Shown here in pieces: positions 1 through 5,857 of a DNA stretch of 14,641 bases (position 1 is its first letter; each line of letters starts with the position of its first letter). The notes beneath the pieces are model-generated. The model did not search any database and was not told the origin of the DNA. It was given only the letters and a program-made list of their open reading frames with translations. Both the position numbers and the translations under genes were made by a program. This stretch comes from Tannerellaceae bacterium (lineage in GTDB: Bacteria; Bacteroidota; Bacteroidia; Bacteroidales; Tannerellaceae): NCBI GenBank assembly GCA_031273385.1, contig JAISRY010000001.1, positions 1-14,641 of the forward strand, written 5' to 3'.

Positions 1-50
1 GCTACTGAGGTTGTTTTGTTTAGGGAATTAGGTGAAAATGAGGTTTTTGT

Positions 51-141
51 CGCACCTCTGGATTGCTTCACTGCGTTCGCAATGACGGACACCACTTGAT
101 TGTAATCGTCTGGAAATCATGCTATCGCCGTCATTATAACC
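51..141 (-). repeat. dispersed intergenic repeat, copy 1
   Basis: Read on the minus strand, this stretch closely matches the plus-strand sequence at about 13849-13938. Both contain GACGGCGATAGC, then TGATTTCCAG, a CGATTACAATCAAGTGG segment, CCGTCATTGCGAACGCAG, and TGAAGCAATCCAGAGGTGCG, with only a few substitutions. The right edge (CGTCATTATAACC, plus strand) recurs at 4766-4779. It lies between genes, has no open frame of its own, and behaves like a REP-type non-coding repeat. Its function is unknown. Confidence 0.85.
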
Positions 142-169
142 GTAGAGGCGTTGCAGGCAACGTCTCTAC
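142..169. repeat. short palindromic repeat (hairpin)
   Basis: GTAGAGGCGTTGC and GCAACGTCTCTAC are inverted copies of each other with a single G/T mismatch, separated by AG. The stem is 13 bp, though the centre would have to open to form a real loop. It abuts dispersed repeat copy 1 and lies about 27 bases beyond the 3' end of the minus-strand ATPase gene, so it could act as its transcription terminator. There is no clear U-tract, so that role is inferred. Similar GTAGAGACG...CGTCTCTAC palindromes are, from memory, common as dispersed repeats in other bacteria. Confidence 0.65.
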
Positions 170-195
170 AACGAAATCATTGATTATAATGACAC

Positions 196-1308
196 TCAAT
201 AGGTCATGCCGAATTGCCAGAGGGGGATGACGTTTTGGTGGCCTGATTCGACGTCATCCCCCACTTCAAAGGTGATGCCGTTCGCTAAAAAGCCGGCTAC
301 GGGGGAGGCGGTTACGTCATGTTTTATGCGCATTTGGTTGAAGAAGAACGTTTCCCGGATATTGCCGGTATTGGAGGCCTCTTCCGCCAGGTTATAGGAT
401 AAGTTCGTATTGTCGAGGTATATCTTATCTACCTTTCCTAATCCCCTGATCCCTCCCGTAGCGTCACGCAGCTGGGCGATCATCCCCGCCTCTTCAAGGT
501 ATTGGCAATAATCGGCGATGCTGTTCCGGCTGACGGATAGCATGTCCGCTATTTTGGTCAGGTTGGGTTTGAATGGGGCGCTTTTAGCGATAATAGCCAA
601 TAGTTGCTTCAACTTCCGGCCTGTCGAAACATTCATGCCGGCATACATCGGGATATCCGTCTCCAGGTTTTGGTTGATGATCTGCTGTAACCTCAGCTCC
701 AACTCGTCGTCCAGAGCGAAAGGGTAGTACCCCCTTTTCAGGTAATCATTGAAAAAGGGCAACGGATGCCTGATTCCGGGAATTTCGACCCTGCGCCCGA
801 GGATATCTTCCAGCGTGCAGGGCGGGACGGATACCTGATGGAACAAGTGCAGGTATTCCCTGAAAGACAAGCCCTGCATGTGATACATGACGACCCTCCG
901 GCTTAGGTCGGAGGCGCCTTTCCTTATATCCAGCACCGAAGAGCCGGTGAAGACCACTTTCAATCCGGGGTGATAGTCATAGATCAGCTTGACCTCTTTC
1001 GACCAATCCCTGTATTTATGGATCTCATCGATAAAGAGGTATTTACCGCCCTGATTCACGAACGTATTCGCCAAATCGACCAACCTGTTGTCGGCAAAAT
1101 AAAAGTCCTCGACGGTGACATAAAGCGTTTCCGCCGGATTCAGGCGCTCTTTGATGTATTGCAGGACTAACGTCGTTTTCCCCACCCCGCGAGGGCCGGT
1201 AAGCCCTATCAGGCGGCTGTTCCAATTGATACCGGCATACATGTAGCGAAAGAAGCGGGTATCCGTCTCTTTGAGGAGTTTATGGAAATGTCCGGCTAAC
1301 TTATCCAT
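196..1308 (-). CDS. AAA family ATPase, AAA_14/DUF4143 type
   Basis: This 370-residue protein belongs to the large COG1373-like group of P-loop ATPases with a C-terminal DUF4143 region; their biological role is poorly known. Visible motifs are a Walker A (GPRGVGKT, residues 38-45), a Walker B (YLFIDE, 90-95), a sensor-like TGSS (121-124), and a conserved SDLSRR...GLSFREYL block (about 133-152) that may hold the arginine finger. A winged-helix-like stretch (LTKIADMLSVSRNSIADY, about 250-268) follows, then the DUF4143 part. The extreme C-terminus runs FEVG directly into DDVESG and IPLWQFGMTY. From memory, relatives have about 20-25 more residues between FEVGG and the IPLW motif, so a small in-frame deletion is possible. 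It starts 9 bases after the SDR gene stop, so the two are probably cotranscribed. It is probably cytoplasmic. Confidence 0.85.
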   Translation of the reverse strand: MDKLAGHFHKLLKETDTRFFRYMYAGINWNSRLIGLTGPRGVGKTTLVLQYIKERLNPAETLYVTVEDFYFADNRLVDLANTFVNQGGKYLFIDEIHKYRDWSKEVKLIYDYHPGLKVVFTGSSVLDIRKGASDLSRRVVMYHMQGLSFREYLHLFHQVSVPPCTLEDILGRRVEIPGIRHPLPFFNDYLKRGYYPFALDDELELRLQQIINQNLETDIPMYAGMNVSTGRKLKQLLAIIAKSAPFKPNLTKIADMLSVSRNSIADYCQYLEEAGMIAQLRDATGGIRGLGKVDKIYLDNTNLSYNLAEEASNTGNIRETFFFNQMRIKHDVTASPVAGFLANGITFEVGDDVESGHQNVIPLWQFGMTY

Positions 1309-1317
1309 ACCCGCACG

Positions 1318-2094
1318 TCAAGGTTGTTTGCCGATATAGGCAAGGATGCCGCCGTCGACGTAGAGGACGTGGCCGTTGACGAAGTCGGAGGCGGAGGAGG
1401 CCAGGAATATGGCCGGCCCTTGCAGGTCTTCCGGCGTTCCCCAGCGGGCGGCGGGCGTCTTGGCGATGATAAAGGAGTTGAACGGGTGGCCGGCTTCGCG
1501 GAGCGGAGCGGTCTGCGGGGTGGCGATATAGCCCGGCCCGATACCGTTGCACTGGATGTTGTATTCGCCGTATTCGGAGGCGATATTGCGCGTCAGCATT
1601 TTCAGGCCGCCTTTGGCTGCGGCGTATGCCGACACCGTTTCGCGCCCCAGCTCGCTCATCATCGAACAGATATTGATGATTTTACCTCCCCCTTTTTTTA
1701 TCATGGAGGGGATAACGGCTTTCGCGACGATGAATGGGGCGTTCAAATCCACGTCGATCACTTGCCGGAAGTCGGCGGCGGACATCTCGTGCATCGGGAT
1801 GCGTTTGATGATCCCGGCATTGTTGACCAGGATATCCACGACGCCGATCTCCTTTTCTATCGTTGCCACCAGCGCGTTGACCTGCTCTTCGTCCGTCACG
1901 TCGCAGACGTAGCCCGTTGCCTCTACGCCTTTTTCCCTGTAGGCCTCCAGCCCTTTCTCCACCAGGGCGGGAGCGATATCGTTAAATACGATCTTCGCCC
2001 CGGCCTCCGCCAATGCCGTCGCCATGGCAAAACCAATACCGTAGGATGCGCCTGTAACAAGCGCTATTTTCCCTTTCAATGAAAAACTTACCAT
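1318..2094 (-). CDS. SDR-family dehydrogenase, gluconate 5-dehydrogenase-like
   Basis: This 258-residue classical short-chain dehydrogenase has TGASYGIG (14-21) for NAD(P) binding, NNAG at 91-94, and catalytic Ser144, Tyr157 and Lys161 (YAAAK). The segments NICSM-SELGR, TPAARWG and ASDFVNGH...VDGG resemble E. coli IdnO (gluconate 5-dehydrogenase, which interconverts gluconate and 5-ketogluconate) more than KduD (2-deoxy-gluconate dehydrogenase of uronate breakdown). In Bacteroidetes, members of this subfamily often sit in uronate or polysaccharide-lyase loci, so a KduD-like role is also possible. The exact substrate cannot be read from sequence. It is cytoplasmic. The divergent neighbour is a DUF4861 lipoprotein, and the two share a 150-base AT-rich intergenic region in which I found no perfect TAnnTTTG box. 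The closest candidate on the minus strand is TTAATTTG near 2150. Confidence 0.9.
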   Translation of the reverse strand: MVSFSLKGKIALVTGASYGIGFAMATALAEAGAKIVFNDIAPALVEKGLEAYREKGVEATGYVCDVTDEEQVNALVATIEKEIGVVDILVNNAGIIKRIPMHEMSAADFRQVIDVDLNAPFIVAKAVIPSMIKKGGGKIINICSMMSELGRETVSAYAAAKGGLKMLTRNIASEYGEYNIQCNGIGPGYIATPQTAPLREAGHPFNSFIIAKTPAARWGTPEDLQGPAIFLASSASDFVNGHVLYVDGGILAYIGKQP

Positions 2095-2244
2095 ACTTCT
2101 ATTTCCTCTATTTATATGTGACCAAAAGTGATCCGTTTGTAAATCGTATGCAAATTAAAGAAATTAACAGTTAGAATCTAAATATTAATTCATATTTTTA
2201 TCCCCAATAATGAAACGAGTTTCAAAAGCGTATATTTATTAATA

Positions 2245-3471
2245 ATGAGTAATATGAAAAAATGGATTATTTTCCTGCTGCCGGCACTGCTGTTTGCCTG
2301 CCGGAATGAAAACGTGATCACCACATTCTCAGTCGCTAACCCCTCATCCTTTGAGCGGGCGAACGAACTGGCCGAAGTCTCCCTCGACGCGCTTCCCCCG
2401 CTTCCGGAAGAGGGGCTTTTCGTCCTCCTTGACGCCAATAACGCCAATATACCCTACCAGGTTACGTATGACGGGAAACTGATTTTCCCCGTCGCCGTGC
2501 CGGCGCATGGGGAGGCGGCGTATACCCTCAAGGCAGGTGTGGCCGGCAAGTATGCCCCCCTTGTCTACGGCAGGCATTATCCCGAACGGAAAGACGATAT
2601 CGCATGGGAGAACGACCGGATCGCCTTTCGTACCTACGGCCCTGCCTTGCAGGCGACGGGAGAGAAGTCGTACGGGTATGATATATGGGTGAAATGCGTG
2701 CCGGAATTTGTGGCCGAAAGTTGGTACGCAAAGGAGCTGGATCCCGAAGTGCGGGCGCAGATCGAAGAGCTGAAAAAGACCGACCGCGCAGCTGCACAGG
2801 CGCTATCCGACGCCATCTCCTACCATATCGACCATGGAACGGGGATGGATGCCTATAACGTAGGCCCTACGCTGGGCGCCGGCACGTCGGCTTTCCTCGT
2901 GGACGGCGCGATCGTCTATCCCTACTGTTATCATACGTATGAGATACTGGAGAACGGCCCGCTACGCTTTACGGCGAAGCTGGCCTACCATCCGTTGGCG
3001 GTCGGGGAGGATTCGAACGTGATCGAGACACGCGTAATCTCGCTGGACGCCGGCTCTCAACTGAACAGGGTGACCATCTCCTTTGAGAACCTGAGCCGCC
3101 CGACGCCGCTTGTCACCGGTATCGTCCTGCACGAAACGAGCGACAACTACCATATCGACCCCGCCGACGGCTTCATGGCCTATACCGATTCGATCGACGC
3201 ACAGAACGGGCAGATATTCGTCGGCGTCGTATGCCCCTCGGAGCTGGACGAAGCCAAAGCGGTATACTTCACCGAAAGCGAAAAGAAAGAGCGTAAGGCC
3301 AGCGGACATATCTTGTCGGCCAACCTCTACGCACCCGCCTCCGCCTATACCTATTATACCGGCGGGGGATGGAGCAAATGGGGCTTCCGCGATACCGGCG
3401 ATTGGGTCGGGTATCTGGCGGAATTTTCACGGAAAATAAAAGAACCTTTGGTGATAACATGTCATAAGTAA
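2245..3471 (+). CDS. DUF4861-family lipoprotein
   Basis: The 408-residue product begins with a short hydrophobic leader ending in a lipobox (LFAC, Cys19 from the first ATG), so it should be a lipid-anchored envelope protein. The rest matches, by recognition, the DUF4861 family of Bacteroidetes, which occurs near sugar-acid and polysaccharide-degradation genes. No catalytic residue is established from this sequence. Aromatic- and glycine-rich blocks such as YHIDHGTGMDAYNVGPTLGAG (about 192-212) and YTYYTGGGWSKWGF (near the C-terminus) look like the conserved core. A second in-frame ATG three codons downstream (MKKWIIF) is an equally good start. A typical AT-rich leader precedes both. Divergence from the gluconate 5-dehydrogenase-like gene suggests a shared role in uronate or aldonate metabolism, but this is inference. 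Confidence 0.85.
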   Translation: MSNMKKWIIFLLPALLFACRNENVITTFSVANPSSFERANELAEVSLDALPPLPEEGLFVLLDANNANIPYQVTYDGKLIFPVAVPAHGEAAYTLKAGVAGKYAPLVYGRHYPERKDDIAWENDRIAFRTYGPALQATGEKSYGYDIWVKCVPEFVAESWYAKELDPEVRAQIEELKKTDRAAAQALSDAISYHIDHGTGMDAYNVGPTLGAGTSAFLVDGAIVYPYCYHTYEILENGPLRFTAKLAYHPLAVGEDSNVIETRVISLDAGSQLNRVTISFENLSRPTPLVTGIVLHETSDNYHIDPADGFMAYTDSIDAQNGQIFVGVVCPSELDEAKAVYFTESEKKERKASGHILSANLYAPASAYTYYTGGGWSKWGFRDTGDWVGYLAEFSRKIKEPLVITCHK

Positions 3472-3507
3472 CGTACATGTAATAACTAACTTAATAAATA
3501 AAATAGT

Positions 3508-4011
3508 ATGATTAAAAGAGAAAAAAGCATCGAACTGCTCAATAGGGCGGTTGCAGGCGAAATGACGGCGGTCAACCAGTATATGTACTTCCACTTCCTG
3601 TTGGAAGATATGGGATATGACTACCTGGCCGGTTACTTTAAGCGTACCTCTATCGCGGAAATGATACATGTAGAGAAGCTGGCGGAGCGTATTTTGTTCC
3701 TCAAAGGCGAGGTTGAACTCCGCTCTTCGTCAGCCGTGGAGAAGATCCACGACGTAAAGGAAATGCTTGAAAAGGCGGAACAGTTGGAGACGGAGACTAT
3801 CACCAACTACAATGCCTGGGCAAAAGAGTGTGGCGACGCGCTGGACGCCGCTTCCAAAAAACTGTTCGAAAGCCTCATCCTGGAGGAAGAAGCGCATCAG
3901 GATCAGTTCGATACCGAAATCAATAACCTCACAAACTTCGGCGAACGCTACCTTGCCCTGCAATCCATCGAACACAGCAAACAAGCATCAAAAGGCATAT
4001 CAACAACCTAA
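3508..4011 (+). CDS. bfr: bacterioferritin
   Basis: This 167-residue four-helix ferritin-like protein aligns without gaps over its first 60 residues with E. coli Bfr. All six ferroxidase diiron ligands are at the same numbers: Glu18, Glu51, His54, Glu94, Glu127 and His130. Met52, the residue that binds haem between two subunits in bacterioferritin, is also present, which favours a haem bacterioferritin over a non-haem ferritin or Dps. The C-terminal extension (about 155-167) is polar. The expected role is oxidation and storage of iron in a 24-subunit cytoplasmic shell. The leader TTAATAAATAAAATAGT just before the ATG is typical AT-rich Bacteroidetes sequence. The gene is followed after 17 bases by a membrane protein gene and is probably cotranscribed with it. 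An AACCTTTG near 3444 inside the upstream gene is a possible -7 box with one mismatch. Confidence 0.93.
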   Translation: MIKREKSIELLNRAVAGEMTAVNQYMYFHFLLEDMGYDYLAGYFKRTSIAEMIHVEKLAERILFLKGEVELRSSSAVEKIHDVKEMLEKAEQLETETITNYNAWAKECGDALDAASKKLFESLILEEEAHQDQFDTEINNLTNFGERYLALQSIEHSKQASKGISTT

Positions 4012-4028
4012 TTAAAACAATAGACATT

Positions 4029-4655
4029 ATGGAATCAAAATTTGTTATATCGGATGTGGTCAAGAGTTCCTGGCAAGCGCTTAAATCGCAGATATGGATA
4101 TTGGTAGGCCTCCTTATCGGCTTTACGATTATAGCCCTGCTTATCTCTTTGCTCACCTTGCCTTTGGTTCACTCTCTTCTCGGCAATATCGTGGTACAGG
4201 TGTTTTCATTGGTTATATCCCTGATCTTTAGCTTGGGATATACAAAGAATTTCTTTCAGGCATTGGATGGCGAAGAGCCGCAATTCTCCGCCTACGGACA
4301 GCAAGCGCCGAAGATTCTCACCCTTTTTATCGCCAACATTCTCGTTGCTGTTATTGTGATGATAGGCACGTTGCTGTTAATCATTCCCGGCATCTATTTA
4401 GCCCTGCGGTTGCAGTTTTTCGTCGCATTTATAGTGGAAGAAAATGCCGGCATCCTGGATTCGTTGAAACGAAGCTGGGAAATAACCGACCGACAGGTAT
4501 TCCCACTATTCCTGCTTTTCTTAGCGATGTTCGGCATAATGATTATCGGCGTCATTTTACTTGGTATCGGCATATTTGTCGCTACCCCGCTCTGTTACAT
4601 GATCTCGTGCTACACATTCCGTAAACTGAATACGCCGACAGTGAACAACGAATAG
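4029..4655 (+). CDS. polytopic inner-membrane protein of unknown function
   Basis: This 208-residue protein has a short cytoplasmic-looking start (VVKSSWQALKSQIW) and several hydrophobic spans at roughly 22-44, 52-72, 96-119, 120-136 and 157-197, the last probably two helices. Between them is IVEENAGILDSLKRSWEIT (about 135-153). This recalls the DUF975 and glycerophosphodiesterase-membrane-domain type of integral membrane proteins, where a loop with SxxxSW follows a PGIYLALR-like span. I do not recognise a specific family with certainty. It starts 17 bases after bfr, so a joint transcript is likely, but a link to iron handling is only inferred from position. The stop codon lies inside the first unit of a (GAATAGT)4 tandem repeat. 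Confidence 0.8.
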   Translation: MESKFVISDVVKSSWQALKSQIWILVGLLIGFTIIALLISLLTLPLVHSLLGNIVVQVFSLVISLIFSLGYTKNFFQALDGEEPQFSAYGQQAPKILTLFIANILVAVIVMIGTLLLIIPGIYLALRLQFFVAFIVEENAGILDSLKRSWEITDRQVFPLFLLFLAMFGIMIIGVILLGIGIFVATPLCYMISCYTFRKLNTPTVNNE

Positions 4656-4677
4656 TGAATAGTGAATAGTGAATAGT
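4650..4677 (+). repeat. tandem heptamer repeat (GAATAGT)x4
   Basis: Four perfect copies of GAATAGT run from the last sense codon of the membrane-protein gene, whose TAG stop is in unit 1, into the dispersed repeat. A single GAATAGT also sits at 14068-14074, at the outer edge of the inverted repeat on the right. The heptamer may therefore be part of the repeat element's edge rather than of the gene. A change in copy number would not alter the protein, because the stop is in the first unit. Confidence 0.9.
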
Positions 4678-4779
4678 GGTATCCGCTTTGCGAGTACCCA
4701 ATAAACAAGTTTGTCAAAGAGGGGAAATGACGGTTACTATTTGATTTCCATACGATTGTGATTCGTCGTCATTATAACC
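4678..4779 (+). repeat. dispersed intergenic repeat, copy 2 (diverged)
   Basis: This follows the order of copy 3: GGTATCCG, TTGCGAGTACCCAATAAAC, GTTT, TCAAAGAGGGGAAATGACGG, TTGATTTCCA, CGATT, ending in CGTCATTATAACC as copy 1 does. It carries more substitutions than the other copies. A small inner palindrome (ATAAAC...GTTTAT in copies 3 and 4) is kept here as ATAAAC...GTTTGT, that is, with a G-U wobble instead of an A-U pair. This hints that the folded form may matter. It separates the bfr/membrane genes from the toxin-antitoxin cassette. Confidence 0.8.
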
Positions 4780-4790
4780 TTACTGCGTTT

Positions 4791-4822
4791 GGGTGCATTT
4801 GACCAGAGGGTTAAATGCACCC
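4791..4822. promoter_or_regulatory. 12-bp inverted repeat upstream of the toxin-antitoxin module
   Basis: GGGTGCATTTGA (4791-4802) and TTAAATGCACCC (4811-4822) are inverted copies with one G-T wobble and an 8-base loop. It lies between the end of repeat copy 2 and the -7 box of the antitoxin gene. It could be an operator for autoregulation by the antitoxin or toxin-antitoxin complex, or a terminator for the bfr transcript (a weak T-rich stretch TTGTATCGTTTATTT follows). The sequence does not decide between these. Confidence 0.65.
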
Positions 4823-4849
4823 TTGTATCGTTTATTTGGAAAAATGTTG

Positions 4850-4857
4850 TACCTTTG
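4850..4857 (+). promoter_or_regulatory. -7 promoter box of the toxin-antitoxin operon
   Basis: TACCTTTG fits the Bacteroidetes -7 consensus TAnnTTTG exactly and lies 36 bases before the antitoxin ATG, a usual leader length. A TTTG at 4835-4838 is too close for a normal -33 box and TTG at 4823-4825 is slightly too far, so the -33 element is uncertain. The inverted repeat at 4791-4822 lies just upstream. Confidence 0.55.
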
Positions 4858-4892
4858 TACCATAAAGGCTATTTATCTAAAAATAATTATTT

Positions 4893-5459
4893 ATGAATGC
4901 AAATCAAATTTCAGATTATGTTATTAGCCTTACTCAAAATAATATAGAGGAGAATTTGACAAATTTAAAACTTCAAAAGATTTTATATTATTTGCAAGGC
5001 TACTATTTGGCTATTTATAATGAGAAACTATTTGATGACGAAATAGAATCCTGGAGATACGGCCCTGTTGTAAGTGAAGTTTACCATGCCTACAAAAGTT
5101 ATGGAAATTACCCTATAGTTCTACCTGATGTAGAAATGAATTTTGATTACCTATCGAGTTCTCAGAAGAAGTTTATAAATAAGGTCTATGCCTATTTCAG
5201 GCAATTTTCTGCTATAAAACTAATGGATATGACGCATGATGAACTTCCTTGGAAAACAACTTATGGTAAAGGAATTCCCATTCCGGAAGAATTGTTATGC
5301 GACTTTTTCCGAAAGTCAGAGATAAAAGATCATTTCATATTTTCTGATAAGAAGAAAGAAAGAAAAGATGCCGCTCAATTTCTTTTAGCAGATTATATTC
5401 ATGATACAAACCTAATTGAATCAACAATTTTAGACGCTGAAGATATTTATGAATACTAA
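4893..5459 (+). CDS. Panacea-domain (DUF4065, SocA-like) antitoxin
   Basis: This 188-residue protein carries the DUF4065/Panacea core: LKLQKILYYLQGYYL (25-39), ESWRYGPVVSEVYHAYKSYG (52-71) and MTHDELPW (113-120). The domain is known from the SocA antitoxin/adaptor and from antitoxins that neutralise many unrelated toxins. Beyond the core, residues 151-188 form an extra segment that starts charged and lysine-rich (DKKKERKDAAQFLLADY) and ends acidic (LDAEDIYEY). This may be the part that wraps the MazF-type toxin. The next gene, a MazF/PemK toxin, starts 11 bases before this stop codon, so the two are probably translationally coupled, with the antitoxin made first. Codon use is markedly AT-rich compared with the flanking genes, suggesting horizontal gain. 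A direct toxin-neutralising role here is inferred from the pairing. Confidence 0.88.
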   Translation: MNANQISDYVISLTQNNIEENLTNLKLQKILYYLQGYYLAIYNEKLFDDEIESWRYGPVVSEVYHAYKSYGNYPIVLPDVEMNFDYLSSSQKKFINKVYAYFRQFSAIKLMDMTHDELPWKTTYGKGIPIPEELLCDFFRKSEIKDHFIFSDKKKERKDAAQFLLADYIHDTNLIESTILDAEDIYEY

Positions 5460-5787
5460 AGAAATATGGCTCGTTAACTTTAACCCGACTGTTGGCGCTG
5501 AAATTCAAAAGAAGCGCCCTGCTATCATCGTAAATGATAACGGAATTGGCATATTGCCCTTACGTATCATGGTTCCTATAACAGATTGGAATGAGAGATA
5601 CAACAGCGCTGACTGGATGGTGAAAATCACGCCTGATGCTACGAACAATCTAACTAAGAACTCTGTCGCCGATTGTTTTCAGGTAAAATCTGTATCTACG
5701 GATAGATTTGATAGGAAAATAGGGGAAATATCTTCAGCTACCTATGAAAAGATCAAAGAGGCGTTGAGAAACGTTTTAGATCTTTGA
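5449..5787 (+). CDS. MazF/PemK-family toxin (mRNA endoribonuclease)
   Basis: This 112-residue protein has the usual MazF length and order: an opening EIWLVNFNPTVGAEIQKKRPAI (5-26), a central VPIT (42-45), a KNSVADCFQVKSVS strand pair (70-83) and a C-terminal helix IKEALRNVLDL (102-112). Arg23 in the KKRPA motif and Thr45 in PIT correspond to the Arg and Thr that are catalytic in B. subtilis MazF, so the toxin looks intact. Family members cut single-stranded RNA at short sequence-specific sites; the site here cannot be predicted. It overlaps the antitoxin gene by 11 bases in another frame. The usual MazE-type (AbrB-fold) or RHH antitoxin is absent and a Panacea protein takes its place. The only good start is the overlapping ATG. 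Confidence 0.92.
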   Translation: MNTKEIWLVNFNPTVGAEIQKKRPAIIVNDNGIGILPLRIMVPITDWNERYNSADWMVKITPDATNNLTKNSVADCFQVKSVSTDRFDRKIGEISSATYEKIKEALRNVLDL

Positions 5788-5826
5788 AGTAGAGAAAAAG
5801 TGTCCACTCACGCAGATTTTATCTTT

Positions 5827-5857
5827 ATTCTGTAAATTCTTTCATTCTGTAAATTCT
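5827..5857. repeat. 14-bp direct repeat at the right edge of the AT-rich cassette
   Basis: ATTCTGTAAATTCT occurs at 5827-5840 and again at 5844-5857, a 17-base period. The second copy covers the last codons and stop of the minus-strand endonuclease-like gene; the first lies just beyond it. It could be replication slippage or a scar where the AT-rich toxin-antitoxin cassette joined the neighbouring gene. Confidence 0.8.

Noticed and set aside
1324..2082. Long plus-strand open frame opposite the SDR gene
   Set aside because: It is an antisense shadow of a well-supported dehydrogenase, with no recognisable motifs.
3457..3480. ACATGT...ACATGT palindromic halves before bfr as a regulator site
   Set aside because: They are six-base self-complementary words only, 12 bases apart, with no known matching operator. 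This is easily expected by chance.
4650..4677. Possible CRISPR-like or direct-repeat array
   Set aside because: The units are only 7 bases with no spacers, so this is a simple tandem repeat.
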